Source of the DNA: Spirochaetales bacterium | GTDB taxonomy: Bacteria > Spirochaetota > Spirochaetia > SZUA-6 > RPPD01 | Assembly: GCA_016929065.1 (NCBI GenBank) | Contig: JAFGJO010000054.1 | Coordinates: 62,001 to 126,000 of the forward strand | Length of the DNA stretch: 64,000 nucleotides | Direction of reading: 5' to 3' | Shown here: positions 47,075 through 55,421 of the stretch, in pieces | Numbering within the stretch: the stretch's first letter is position 1 | Layout: every line of letters begins with the position of its first letter | Position numbers and translations under genes: made by a program | Notes under the pieces: generated by a model | What the model was told of the DNA's origin: nothing | The model's database searches: none | The model's input: the letters and a program-made list of their open reading frames with translations, nothing else

Positions 47075-50000
47075 TTAAAACCGTGTTCCCTGCCGGTTAA
47101 TCAGCTCTTCATCACGCTCTGTCAGGGCAATCTGTTTTGCCTTTGAATCGTAAATCGATATATCAAGTGCAAGGCCCCTCAATTCCTGAATGAGTACGTT
47201 AAATGATTCGGGAATACCAAATGATGTGGTTACCTCACCCTTTACAATGCTTTCATATATTTTCGCACGGCCGATCATGTCATCCGACTTGATCGTCAGA
47301 AGTTCCTGAAGGGTGTTGGCTGCACCGTATGCTTCGAGCGCCCATACTTCCATTTCACCAAGACGCTGGCCGCCGAACTGTGCCTTACCGCCGAGCGGCT
47401 GCTGGGTAACCAATGAATACGGCCCTGTGGAACGAGCGTGCATCTTGTCGTCAACAAGGTGATGGAGTTTCAGCATATACAGGTACCCGACAGTAATTTC
47501 ATTTTCAAACGGCATCCCCGACTGACCGTCAAACAACTGTATTTTTGAAGTTGGAGGCAGATTTGCTTCCTTTAACTTGTTTTCAATCATTTCATTCGAT
47601 GCAGACTGGAATACGGGGGTTGCGTACCATTCGTCAAGCGCAACAGCAGCCCAGCCGAGTTCTGTCTCAAGGATCTGTCCAATATTCATACGGGAGGGAA
47701 CACCCAGAGGATTCAAAACAATATCGATCGGTGTTCCGTCTTCCATAAACGGCATATCCTCCATCGGAAGCACGCGGGAAATAACCCCCTTGTTTCCATG
47801 GCGGCCGGCCATCTTGTCGCCCTCCTGCAGTTTTTTCTTGGTGGCAATCAGCACCTTGACGATTTCATCGACACCGGGATTCAGGTCGTTTCCGTCAGCA
47901 CGGCGAAGCCGCTGTACATCAATCACTGTCCCCTGAATGCCATGCGGCACTCGAAGGCTAGTGTCACGGACTTCTTTTGCTTTTTCACCAAAAATTGAAT
48001 TGAGCAGCTTGAATTCGGGTGTTGAATCGGTCTCACTCTTCGGTGTGACCTTCCCCACCAGTATCGAGCCTGATTTCACCTTTGCACCGACAAGGATAAT
48101 TCCCTCTTCGTCAAGGTAATCCGCCATCCGCTCATTGATATTCGGAATATCACGGGTAATTTTCTCGGGTCCGAGTTTTGTCTCCCGGACTTCGACTGCG
48201 AATTCTTTTATATGGATCGAGGTAAACATGTCTTCCTGAACAATCCGTTCAGAAATCAGGATTGCATCTTCGTAGTTGTATCCATTCCAGGGCATGAATG
48301 CCACAAGGATATTCCTTCCAAGAGCAAGTTCCCCCTGGAGTGTTGCCGGGCCGTCTGCAAGGACATCCCCTGCTTTAACCTTTTGGCCGGCTTTGACAAT
48401 CGGCCGCTGGTGAAAGCAGGTATCCTGGTTGGTGCGCTGGAATTTCAGAAGCGGATAGGAAACAGCATCCTTTCCCTTGTCCGGCATGACCCGCACTTCT
48501 GTCGACGAGACGTATTCAACCGTTCCATTCACACGACAGATAAGTACAACACCGGAATCATAGGCGGTTTTTCCTTCCATACCGGTTCCGACACGCGGTG
48601 GTTCCGGATTCAGCAGGGGTACTGCCTGACGCTGCATATTTGATCCCATGAGTGCACGGTTTGCGTCATCATGCTCCAGGAACGGAATAAGTGAGGCCGA
48701 AACCGATACGATCTGTTTCGGAGACACATCCATATACTGTACACTCTTTGGTCCGCGGGTAGAATAATCTCCGCCCTTGCGGACCGGAATCATTTTTTCC
48801 ATGAACTTGCCGTCATTATCAACCGGCGTAATCGCCTGTGCGATATAATATCTTTCCTCATCCATGGCGGAAAGGTATTCAATATCGCGAAGCACCTTGC
48901 CGTCAACAACTTTACGGTACGGTGTTTCAAGAAACCCGTATTCGTTGACACGGGTGTAGTTTGCAAGTGAGACAATAAGACCGATATTCGGGCCTTCCGG
49001 TGTTTCAATAGGGCACATTCTTCCATAATGTGTATAATGAACGTCGCGGACTTCGAATCCGGCGCGCTCACGCGAGAGCCCCCCTGGCCCAAGGGCATTC
49101 AGACGGCGCTTATGGGTCAGTTCCGACAATGGGTTTACCTGGTCCATAAATTGTGACAACTGACTTGAACCAAAAAACTCCTTGATGCTCGCGACGATCG
49201 GTTTGATCGAGATGAGTTCCTGCGGTTTGATGGTATCGATCTCCTTCAATGACATCCGTTCTTTTGCGATCCGTTCCATCCGCGAAAATGCAATTTTCAG
49301 CTGGTTGGCGAGCAATTCACCGACCGAGCGGATACGGCGGTTTCCAAGATGGTCGATATCATCGACATTTTCCTCGCCGATGTACACCTTGATAAGAAAA
49401 ATCATTGTGTTGACAATGTCTTCGACGATCAATGTCTGGTCATTAATATCAGAGCGGTAATCGAATTTTTTGTTGAGTTTGTAGCGGCCGACCCTGCCCA
49501 GATCATACCGGCGGGAAGAGAAAAACATCGCTTGCAGGTCTTTTTCGGCACTCTCGATGGTAATGGGCTCTCCCGGAAAAATAGATGAATAAAGCCGTGA
49601 AATCGCTTCTTCCCGGGTCGGTTCGTCAACTTCCGGATCATCCCGGGTAAACTTCATTTCTTCACGTTCAAAACAATTCAGGATAATATCGGTATGAAGT
49701 GAATCGGGGTGATTAAAATCGATCACCTCGATTTTGTTGACATTCATGTGAAGCAGCTCTTCGACATCATGCGGATGAATTTTTTCACCGGCACGGTAGA
49801 GTTTTTTCTCTGCATCACCTTCTTTGACGAAAATCGCCTTTGCAAAAACATTTCCGACAACCTTTTCCTTGTCGTCCCGGGTATCGGAAAGCTTCATTTT
49901 TTTTGTTTTATAGAAAATCTCGATAATTTTTTCACGTGAATCAAATCCCAGGGCCCGGAGAAAAATGGTGGCAAGAATTCGTTTTTTCCGGTCAATCTTG

Positions 50001-50569
50001 GTGTAAACAAGTTCACGTTTCTGGTCAATTTCAAATTCAAGCCATGAACCGCGGTAGGGGATGATCCGCGATGAATAGACACCCTTTTCATGGGAAAAAA
50101 TAACACCCGGAGACCGGTGTATCTGACTCACCACAACGCGTTCGGCGCCGTTGATAATGAACGTCCCCCGTTCTGTCATCAGCGGGATATCTCCCATATA
50201 AATCTCTTTCTGCCTGATTTCACCGGTCTGCAAAAAGACAAGATTGATTTTTGCCTTGATTGGCATGGAATAGGAAAGGCCCTTATGCTTGCATTCCTGC
50301 TCGGAAAACTTCAGATAGGATTCATCCAGCGTGTATCCGCAGTATTCAAGAACCATGTCCTCGTTCGGGCTTTCAAGAGGGAATATGGACTGAAACACCT
50401 CCTCAAGGCCGCGAAGCTCAAGAGGTTCATTGTTCAAAATCTTTTCCCGCTGAAGAAAGCGTTCATATGAAGACACCTGAATATCAATAAGATTCGGAAT
50501 ATCCATGACATGATGAAATTCCGACCCAATATATGTTCTTTGAATTTTTTTATGTACACTCATACTCAT
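47075..50569 (-). CDS. rpoB: RNA polymerase beta subunit with Asn at the rifampicin position 531
   Basis: Beta subunit of about 1164 residues, shorter than E. coli RpoB, with all core regions. In rifampicin cluster I the sequence reads [20 protein letters not shown] then ALGPGG: the E. coli Ser531 equivalent is Asn (codon at 49097-49099). The same residue is associated with natural rifampicin resistance in Borrelia and Treponema. ATG at 50569 has AAGGGG upstream; ATG at 50563 is also possible. The 266-base gap from rplL holds two hairpins. Confidence 0.97.
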   Translation of the reverse strand: MSMSVHKKIQRTYIGSEFHHVMDIPNLIDIQVSSYERFLQREKILNNEPLELRGLEEVFQSIFPLESPNEDMVLEYCGYTLDESYLKFSEQECKHKGLSYSMPIKAKINLVFLQTGEIRQKEIYMGDIPLMTERGTFIINGAERVVVSQIHRSPGVIFSHEKGVYSSRIIPYRGSWLEFEIDQKRELVYTKIDRKKRILATIFLRALGFDSREKIIEIFYKTKKMKLSDTRDDKEKVVGNVFAKAIFVKEGDAEKKLYRAGEKIHPHDVEELLHMNVNKIEVIDFNHPDSLHTDIILNCFEREEMKFTRDDPEVDEPTREEAISRLYSSIFPGEPITIESAEKDLQAMFFSSRRYDLGRVGRYKLNKKFDYRSDINDQTLIVEDIVNTMIFLIKVYIGEENVDDIDHLGNRRIRSVGELLANQLKIAFSRMERIAKERMSLKEIDTIKPQELISIKPIVASIKEFFGSSQLSQFMDQVNPLSELTHKRRLNALGPGGLSRERAGFEVRDVHYTHYGRMCPIETPEGPNIGLIVSLANYTRVNEYGFLETPYRKVVDGKVLRDIEYLSAMDEERYYIAQAITPVDNDGKFMEKMIPVRKGGDYSTRGPKSVQYMDVSPKQIVSVSASLIPFLEHDDANRALMGSNMQRQAVPLLNPEPPRVGTGMEGKTAYDSGVVLICRVNGTVEYVSSTEVRVMPDKGKDAVSYPLLKFQRTNQDTCFHQRPIVKAGQKVKAGDVLADGPATLQGELALGRNILVAFMPWNGYNYEDAILISERIVQEDMFTSIHIKEFAVEVRETKLGPEKITRDIPNINERMADYLDEEGIILVGAKVKSGSILVGKVTPKSETDSTPEFKLLNSIFGEKAKEVRDTSLRVPHGIQGTVIDVQRLRRADGNDLNPGVDEIVKVLIATKKKLQEGDKMAGRHGNKGVISRVLPMEDMPFMEDGTPIDIVLNPLGVPSRMNIGQILETELGWAAVALDEWYATPVFQSASNEMIENKLKEANLPPTSKIQLFDGQSGMPFENEITVGYLYMLKLHHLVDDKMHARSTGPYSLVTQQPLGGKAQFGGQRLGEMEVWALEAYGAANTLQELLTIKSDDMIGRAKIYESIVKGEVTTSFGIPESFNVLIQELRGLALDISIYDSKAKQIALTERDEELINRQGTRF

Positions 50570-50664
50570 CCTGGCCCCTTCTTGTTTCACAGTGCGGTTC
50601 AGCGCTTCCGCTGTCTCTCACCGGTATCAATATCGCAGGATTACCCTGCTTTTTAACGTTCTTA

Positions 50665-50707
50665 TTCTTCTATTATGAATATACACATTATATTCATAAT
50701 AGAAGAA
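50665..50707. promoter_or_regulatory. Perfect 19-bp hairpin in the rplL-rpoB spacer
   Basis: Arms 50665-50683 and 50689-50707 are exactly complementary over 19 bases around a five-base loop. The stem is AT-rich and is not followed by a T-run on the minus strand, so it is not a terminator. The rplL-rpoB junction is where E. coli has an attenuator and an RNase III site, which suggests an RNA-processing or stability element. Confidence 0.7.
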
Positions 50708-50768
50708 GGCAATGGAACCCCGGTATCCGTTCAGGAATACTGTTGTTTTTCTGCCTCAATAATAAACA

Positions 50769-50798
50769 GACCACCAAGATATAACTATCCCAGTGGTC
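50769..50798 (-). promoter_or_regulatory. Possible attenuator just after rplL
   Basis: GACCAC (50769-50774) pairs with GTGGTC (50793-50798); on the minus strand the stem is followed by TGTTTATTATT. The short stem and imperfect T-run suggest partial termination between rplL and rpoB, which would lower polymerase output relative to L7/L12. Confidence 0.4.
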
Positions 50799-50836
50799 AT
50801 GCGAGTCATAATCTGTGTGTTCCCAACATTCTGGTA

Positions 50837-51223
50837 TTATTTAACCTCAACAACACCGCCTGCAGCTTCTACCTGTTCCTTGATCTTTCCGGCTTCATCT
50901 TTTGAAACTGCGTCTTTGATTGTCTTTCCGCCCGCTTCAACCAGATCTTTGGCTTCTTTCAAGCCCAGACCGGTGATCGCACGAACTGCCTTGATAACGG
51001 CAATTTTCTTGCTGTCGTCAAAACTCTTGAGGACAACTTCGAACTCGTCCTTTTCTTCAACCGCATCAGCTGCACCAGCAGCACCGGGAGCGGCAGCGAC
51101 TGCAACGGGTGCAGCAGCAGTAACACCGAATTTTTCTTCCATAGCTTTTACAAGCTCGGAAACTTCCAATAATGACATACTGGAAATTGCATCCAGAATT
51201 TCGTCTTTTGATAGTGTTGGCAT
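50837..51223 (-). CDS. rplL: Ribosomal protein L7/L12
   Basis: Stalk protein of 128 residues: N-terminal dimerisation region ([21 protein letters not shown]), Ala/Gly-rich hinge (about 35-56), and the C-terminal factor-binding domain with [24 protein letters not shown]. Starts 64 bases after rplJ. Confidence 0.97.
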   Translation of the reverse strand: MPTLSKDEILDAISSMSLLEVSELVKAMEEKFGVTAAAPVAVAAAPGAAGAADAVEEKDEFEVVLKSFDDSKKIAVIKAVRAITGLGLKEAKDLVEAGGKTIKDAVSKDEAGKIKEQVEAAGGVVEVK

Positions 51224-51287
51224 ATTATCTTCTCCTTATAATTTTTTTACAGCAATAGCATCCAACGAAAAGAAGACTAAGGCTGCT

Positions 51288-51821
51288 TTATTCTTTTTTT
51301 GAGTCCGCCACTGCTTTGAGTGTCCGGACAAATTTTGAAATTACCCCGGTAAGTACCAAAACCATATTGGTTGCCGGCGCATTGAGTGAACCCATAACTC
51401 TCGCGATAAGTTCTGTTCTGCTCGGCAGCTTCGACAAGGCATCAACCTCGCCGAGTCCGAAACGTTTCCCCTCGACGATACCGCCCTTCAGGCTCAGGGG
51501 AGTTTCTTTTGCGAACTCAACCAATGCCTTCGCAACCGGGCCTGCATCTTTGGTAATAAACGCAATCGCGGTGGGTCCGACAAGATAGTCAGCCACATCC
51601 GGCATTCCCATCTGATTGAGCGCGATATTCATATAGTTGTTTTTTACAACAGTCAGCTGGGCATTTTCCTCACGCAGTTTCCCCCGCAATTCGGTTATCT
51701 GTGCCACCGTCAAACCACGGTAATCCACAAAAATAAGATCATTGGATTTTTCAAGAAATTCCTTGAATTTCTTTACCGCATTCTCTTTATATTCATTAAT
51801 TCTCTGTGTTTTATCAGCCAT
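51288..51821 (-). CDS. rplJ: Ribosomal protein L10
   Basis: Stalk base protein of 177 residues that anchors L7/L12: DLIFVDYRGLTVAQITELR, TVVKNNYMNIALNQ and the C-terminal helix for L12 binding. GGAGG precedes the ATG at 51821. 21 bases separate it from rplA. Confidence 0.97.
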   Translation of the reverse strand: MADKTQRINEYKENAVKKFKEFLEKSNDLIFVDYRGLTVAQITELRGKLREENAQLTVVKNNYMNIALNQMGMPDVADYLVGPTAIAFITKDAGPVAKALVEFAKETPLSLKGGIVEGKRFGLGEVDALSKLPSRTELIARVMGSLNAPATNMVLVLTGVISKFVRTLKAVADSKKE

Positions 51822-51842
51822 TTTATTTCTCCTCCTCCCTTC

Positions 51843-52529
51843 TTACGCCAGGACCTTGGCATCTTGAGCCAATTTGATTCCGGGTCCCATTGTCGAAGAG
51901 AGCGTGATTGACTTGATAAACTCACCCTTGATATCACCCGGCTTCTTGCTGTTTACCGTCTTGATCACCGTCTTCACATTCTCTGAAATCTTGTCAATAT
52001 CCATGGACACTTTTCCGACTGCCATATGCACAACGCCCGTTTTATCGGCACGGTATTCCACGCGGCCTTTTTTCAATTCTGCAATGGCGCCCTTGATTTC
52101 AAACGTCACAGTCTGTGTCTTTGGATTCGGCATCAATCCGCGCCGGCCAAGAATCTGGCCAAGCTTTCCGACATCCTTCATGAGGTCGGGAGTTGCAACT
52201 GCAACATCAAAGTCAAGCCATCCGCCCTTGATCTTTTCGATGAGGTCGTTGTCGCCGACAAAAGTTGCACCATTCTGACGGGCTTCTTCGGCCTTTTCAC
52301 CCTTGGCAAATACCAGAATCCGTTTTTCCCTGCCGAACTGATTCGGAAACACCAGGGTATCACGAACCGTATGCGAAGATTTCAGATTGAGTTTCATTGC
52401 CAGTTCAACCGTCTCGTCGAATTTTGCAAACGCACAGCTTTTTACGAGCTCTACTGCTTTATCGAGTTGATACTGTTCCTGACGATTGATCGTTGCTGTT
52501 TTTTCAGTGTATTTTTTTCCGTGCTTCAT
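51843..52529 (-). CDS. rplA: Ribosomal protein L1
   Basis: L1-stalk protein of 228 residues: MKHGKKYTEKTATINRQEQY at the start, GRRGLMPNPKTQTVT and GKVSMDIDKISENVKTV. ATG at 52529 has AGGGGGT upstream, one base after the rplK stop. In E. coli L1 represses this operon; no L1-binding site is identified with confidence here. Confidence 0.97.
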   Translation of the reverse strand: MKHGKKYTEKTATINRQEQYQLDKAVELVKSCAFAKFDETVELAMKLNLKSSHTVRDTLVFPNQFGREKRILVFAKGEKAEEARQNGATFVGDNDLIEKIKGGWLDFDVAVATPDLMKDVGKLGQILGRRGLMPNPKTQTVTFEIKGAIAELKKGRVEYRADKTGVVHMAVGKVSMDIDKISENVKTVIKTVNSKKPGDIKGEFIKSITLSSTMGPGIKLAQDAKVLA

Positions 52530-52530
52530 G

Positions 52531-52965
52531 CTACACCCCCTCAACATTTACACCCATGCTGCGGGCTGTTCCTGCGATAATCTTGATTCCCGCTTCAATG
52601 TCATTCGCATTGATATCGGGCATTTTGGTGGTGGCAATCTCTGCAAGCTGTGCCTTGTTAATTGTTGCAACCTTTTCCTTGTTCGGTTCAGATGAACCTT
52701 TCTGGATTTTGCAGGCTTTCTTGATCAAGACTGCTGCGGGCGGCGTTTTCATGATGAATGTAAACGACTTGTCCGCATAGACGGTAATCACTACCGGAAT
52801 AGTAAGCCCCTCTTCCATTTTGCTCGTTTTGTCATTAAACTGCTGAACAAACTGAGGAGCACTCACTCCGTGCGGCCCGAGAGCGGGTCCAACCGGAGGA
52901 GCAGGAGTAGCTTTCTTTGCGGGAACCTGCAATTTAATAATTGCGGTAACCTTTTTCTTGGCCAT
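52531..52965 (-). CDS. rplK: Ribosomal protein L11
   Basis: GTPase-centre protein of 144 residues: [25 protein letters not shown] with the proline-rich thiostrepton-contact region, and the C-terminal 23S-binding domain ending [13 protein letters not shown]. Upstream lies a 243-base spacer with strong inverted repeats. Confidence 0.98.
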   Translation of the reverse strand: MAKKKVTAIIKLQVPAKKATPAPPVGPALGPHGVSAPQFVQQFNDKTSKMEEGLTIPVVITVYADKSFTFIMKTPPAAVLIKKACKIQKGSSEPNKEKVATINKAQLAEIATTKMPDINANDIEAGIKIIAGTARSMGVNVEGV

Positions 52966-53097
52966 AATTTCTCCTTCCCTTGGTACAAACGCTTTTTATC
53001 AAGCTCCCACACAGGGAGGACCTTACCTGCGCCCTGAAAACTTCATAAGCGGTCAGATAAAGTGCGGTTACCGGCACGATACCGGAAACCACCTCTT

Positions 53098-53136
53098 GTT
53101 TTTCAGATCATGGAACAGTTCCATGATCTGAAAAAC
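53098..53136. promoter_or_regulatory. Perfect 19-bp inverted repeat in the nusG-rplK spacer
   Basis: Arms 53098-53116 and 53118-53136 are exactly complementary around one central base, so the RNA would form a long hairpin with a small loop. It lacks a following T-run on the minus strand. A 14-base palindrome AAAACTGCAGTTTT lies nearer nusG. The 243-base spacer codes for nothing and probably holds processing sites and the rplK leader. Confidence 0.7.
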
Positions 53137-53208
53137 ACCGGAATTCTTTTACCGAAGCAAGATTCTTCACGAAGGCAATTAAAACTGCAGTTTTTGGATA
53201 CCTTCGAT

Positions 53209-53763
53209 TTACACCTTTTCGACCTGCAAAAAATCCACTTCCACCGGGGTCGCTCTTCCAAAAATACCCACCATAACACGAAGCTTGCCTTTTTCAAGGT
53301 TCACTTCCTCAACTGTTCCGGTAAATGTATCAAACGGGCCATCCACGATCTTGACTGATTCTCCGATAGTAAATGACTGTTTTGGCTTCACCATGCGTTC
53401 AGCCTTGATTTCACCTGTTTTCTGAAGTATCGAACGGGCCTCTTCCTGCGAAATCGGCTGCGGTTTCTGATTCATACTGAATCCGACAAATCCAGTGACA
53501 CCCTGAATTTGACGAATATGCGAACAGACTTCTTTCCAGCGCAGTGAAGACAAATCCATTTCCACCAGAATATATCCCGGCAGGAATTTTTTTGTTGTCA
53601 CCTTTTTTTTACCGTCCTTGATTTCCGCGACTTCCTCCTGGGGGACCTTTATATCGAAGATAAATTCCGCCAGATCAGGATTTTTCAGCAAAACGCGAAT
53701 TTGACGCTCAACTTTATTTTCATGTCCGGAGTAGACATGAACGACATACCAACCTTTTGACAT
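53209..53763 (-). CDS. nusG: Transcription elongation factor NusG
   Basis: Protein of 184 residues: NGN domain (GWYVVHVYSGHENKVERQI), then a KOW domain with FTIGESVKIVDGPFDTFTGTVEEVN. NusG binds RNA polymerase and couples it with Rho or S10. It starts nine bases after secE. Confidence 0.98.
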   Translation of the reverse strand: MSKGWYVVHVYSGHENKVERQIRVLLKNPDLAEFIFDIKVPQEEVAEIKDGKKKVTTKKFLPGYILVEMDLSSLRWKEVCSHIRQIQGVTGFVGFSMNQKPQPISQEEARSILQKTGEIKAERMVKPKQSFTIGESVKIVDGPFDTFTGTVEEVNLEKGKLRVMVGIFGRATPVEVDFLQVEKV

Positions 53764-53772
53764 TACCGTACC

Positions 53773-53973
53773 TTATGAAAAATTTGGAATATTCTCAAAA
53801 AGGAAATCTATTCCCTGAAAAAGAATAACATCAATCAATCCAAGCAATAATGCGGTCAGCAATACCGCAACAATAACCACACGAGTTGACGCCAGAACTT
53901 CGTCTTTCGACGGCCAGGTGACCTTTCTGAGTTCTGCATAACTGTCTTTAAAAAACTGAATAATCCGCTTCAT
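53773..53973 (-). CDS. secE: Protein translocase subunit SecE
   Basis: Single-span translocon subunit of 66 residues: amphipathic helix with FFKDSYAELRKVTWPSKDEV, then a transmembrane helix (about 31-52). This is the short form. It lies just after tRNA-Trp, as in many bacteria. Confidence 0.97.
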   Translation of the reverse strand: MKRIIQFFKDSYAELRKVTWPSKDEVLASTRVVIVAVLLTALLLGLIDVILFQGIDFLFENIPNFS

Positions 53974-53992
53974 ATTGTACCTCTATAAAAAG

Positions 53993-54066
53993 CAGGCCAG
54001 GTAGGATTCGAACCTACAACATCCGGTTTTGGAGACCGGCGCTCTAGCCGTTGGAGCTACTGGCCT
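53993..54066 (-). tRNA. tRNA-Trp (anticodon CCA)
   Basis: The 74-base cloverleaf has acceptor arms AGGCCAG/CTGGCCT, a D-arm AGCTC...GAGC, an anticodon stem CCGGT/ACCGG around a loop CTCCAAA (anticodon CCA), and the T-arm GTAGGTTCGAATCCTAC. The 3' CCA is not encoded. It lies between rpmG and secE on their strand and should be processed from the same transcript. Confidence 0.95.
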
Positions 54067-54081
54067 ATCTGTTGCGCCCTG

Positions 54082-54252
54082 TTATTTTATTTTTGATTCC
54101 TTGTGAACGGTGTGCTTCCTGTCAAACCGGCAATACTTTTTCAGCTCGATTTTTCCCTGTGTGTTCCGTTTGTTTTTCTTTGTTGTATAATTCCGCCGTT
54201 TACATTCACTACATTGCAACGCAATAAGTTCTACAACTTTCGATTTGGCCAT
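54082..54252 (-). CDS. rpmG: Ribosomal protein L33
   Basis: Protein of 56 residues: [40 protein letters not shown]. The first CxxC pair is present, but the second pair is reduced to one Cys (KYCRFD), so zinc binding is doubtful. ATG at 54252 has GAGGAG upstream. Confidence 0.94.
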   Translation of the reverse strand: MAKSKVVELIALQCSECKRRNYTTKKNKRNTQGKIELKKYCRFDRKHTVHKESKIK

Positions 54253-54435
54253 GAACATCTCCTCATATATCGGATACAAATCATATACTTTATCATTATG
54301 ATTTAAAGTATTCCCCTACCTGCTTATTATTTTCCTGTAATACCGCCTGCGGCACATGTCCGGAAGTATAGTTGAACATTGCAGACTCTTTCAGCATGAA
54401 GCGCACGCAAAAGAGACATGTACAAGCGAATGACA
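54253..54435 (-). promoter_or_regulatory. Long leader of rpmG, no gene
   Basis: About 175 bases between the predicted transcription start and the rpmG start codon. Two complementary ACATGT segments could pair, but no known leader motif is recognised. No coding region is supported. Confidence 0.4.
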
Positions 54436-54465
54436 AATATACCCACAATTTGGCGTATCTGTCAA
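54436..54465 (-). promoter_or_regulatory. Sigma70 promoter of the rpmG-secE-nusG-rpl-rpo block
   Basis: On the minus strand TTGACA (54460-54465), 18 bp, TATATT (54436-54441): eleven of twelve consensus positions. This is the probable main promoter of the long gene-expression block. Confidence 0.75.
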
Positions 54466-54671
54466 GGGCTATTGAGTCGGGAAAAAATAATTAACAAATA
54501 TGTATGTATTATTAAATCCACAAAATTAACAATCGTTCCCGACCGTTTCCATGGTGTAAAGATTCTCATTTCTGCACATATTCAGCCACGGAGTATTACC
54601 CGAAGCACGAAACTCCAAATTCACCGGGCATAGAAAACAAGCATTCCCATACTTTAAAAAACAATCAATCG

Positions 54672-54742
54672 TGCAGTTTTGCTTTGCAAAACTGCAAATA
54701 TAAGAAGGACATATTTGGGGCCTATCCAAATATGTCCTTCTT
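54672..54742 (-). terminator. Tandem hairpins downstream of tRNA-Thr
   Basis: A perfect 17-bp stem (54702-54718 with 54726-54742) and a perfect 11-bp stem (54672-54682 with 54686-54696) follow the tRNA on the minus strand; a T-run occurs about 10 bases after the second. They probably end the tRNA-Thr transcript or protect it during 3' processing. Confidence 0.65.
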
Positions 54743-54747
54743 AAAAA

Positions 54748-54820
54748 AGCCTCCGACCGGAATTGAACCGGTGACCCCCTCCTTACCATGGAGGTGCTCT
54801 GCCGACTGAGCTACAGAGGC
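54748..54820 (-). tRNA. tRNA-Thr (anticodon GGT)
   Basis: Cloverleaf of 73 bases: acceptor GCCTCTG/CGGAGGC (one G-T pair), D-arm GCTC...GAGC, anticodon stem CCTCC/GGAGG around ATGGTAA (anticodon GGT), T-arm CCGGTTCAATTCCGG. CCA is not encoded. It has its own consensus promoter, about 50 bases upstream. Confidence 0.95.
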
Positions 54821-54873
54821 GGGGATTGTGAAAAGATTTTCTTTTTTAAAGAAAAGCTTTTAAACAGACCGAC

Positions 54874-54902
54874 ATAATAATCAAAAGCTTTTCATATGTC
54901 AA
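54874..54902 (-). promoter_or_regulatory. Sigma70 promoter of tRNA-Thr
   Basis: On the minus strand TTGACA (54897-54902), 17 bp, TATTAT (54874-54879): eleven of twelve consensus positions. It lies just below the terminator of the histone gene. Confidence 0.8.
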
Positions 54903-54910
54903 TATAAAAG

Positions 54911-54951
54911 AAAAGAACCTGTCCCATCAGTGTACAGGGAGAGGCTCTTTT
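54911..54951 (-). terminator. Intrinsic terminator of the histone-like gene
   Basis: A 15-bp stem with one mismatch (54911-54925 with 54937-54951) is followed on the minus strand by a T-rich run. It lies 20 bases after the stop codon of the 62-codon gene, which is therefore a single-gene unit. Confidence 0.82.
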
Positions 54952-54971
54952 CATATTGAATGCAGGAAGTC

Positions 54972-55160
54972 TTATGAAAAATCCTTGTCCATGACTGTTT
55001 TTCTGTTTGACGCTTTTGCGTTTGCAATGGCTCCGTCACAAAGTTTTTTTATTCTCACCGACAGCTCGTTTGCGACATTCCCGGCTGTGTTCATCCCTGA
55101 TGATTTAATATACGCTTTTACTTTTGACATGACGGCCAATACTTCCTGTTTTTCGTCCAT
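54972..55160 (-). CDS. Bacterial histone (single histone fold)
   Basis: Protein of 62 residues with the layout of one histone fold: helix 1 (about 4-20, LAVMSKVKAYIKS), a long helix 2 (about 26-51, NVANELSVRIKKLCDGAIANAKASN), then loop 2 NRKTV and a very short helix 3 (MDKDFS). The Arg53/Thr55 pair and Asp60 match the RxT and Arg-Asp clamp of archaeal histones (RKTVxxxD). Length and the truncated helix 3 are like the Bdellovibrio single-fold histone. GGAG lies upstream of the ATG at 55160 and a terminator follows. DNA binding is inferred from the family pattern. Confidence 0.85.
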   Translation of the reverse strand: MDEKQEVLAVMSKVKAYIKSSGMNTAGNVANELSVRIKKLCDGAIANAKASNRKTVMDKDFS

Positions 55161-55200
55161 TGTACGCTCCTTAATGTAATTTCCCTTTACTCTACTATAC

Positions 55201-55248
55201 TTTGCAAAGTGTCACCAGCACTAATTTCAGTTTTTGCAAAATGTCAAC
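55201..55248. promoter_or_regulatory. Direct repeats in the divergent histone/activator region
   Basis: TTTGCAAAGTGTCACC (55201-55216) and TTTGCAAAATGTCAAC (55233-55248) agree at 14 of 16 positions and start 32 bp apart, about three helical turns. The first copy includes a perfect palindrome ACTTTGCAAAGT. They sit between two divergently transcribed genes and could be operator sites. Confidence 0.5.
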
Positions 55249-55343
55249 GAAAATACTTATTCAAATAAAACAGGTCAAATGGAGCTTTACAGAATAAATA
55301 TTCTCAAATTTTCAGGGATTTTGATATTTCCTGAAAACATGTA

Positions 55344-55373
55344 TTGACAAACTGTTCTCTTTGCTTCGACAAT
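55344..55373 (+). promoter_or_regulatory. Possible promoter of the GAF-sigma54 activator gene
   Basis: TTGACA (55344-55349), 18 bp, GACAAT (55368-55373). The -35 is perfect, the -10 matches at four positions. No -24/-12 element is seen. Confidence 0.45.
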
Positions 55374-55421
55374 GTAATATTATCTGTTGTTAAATACCTG
55401 ATTGAAGGAAATTAAGGATAC

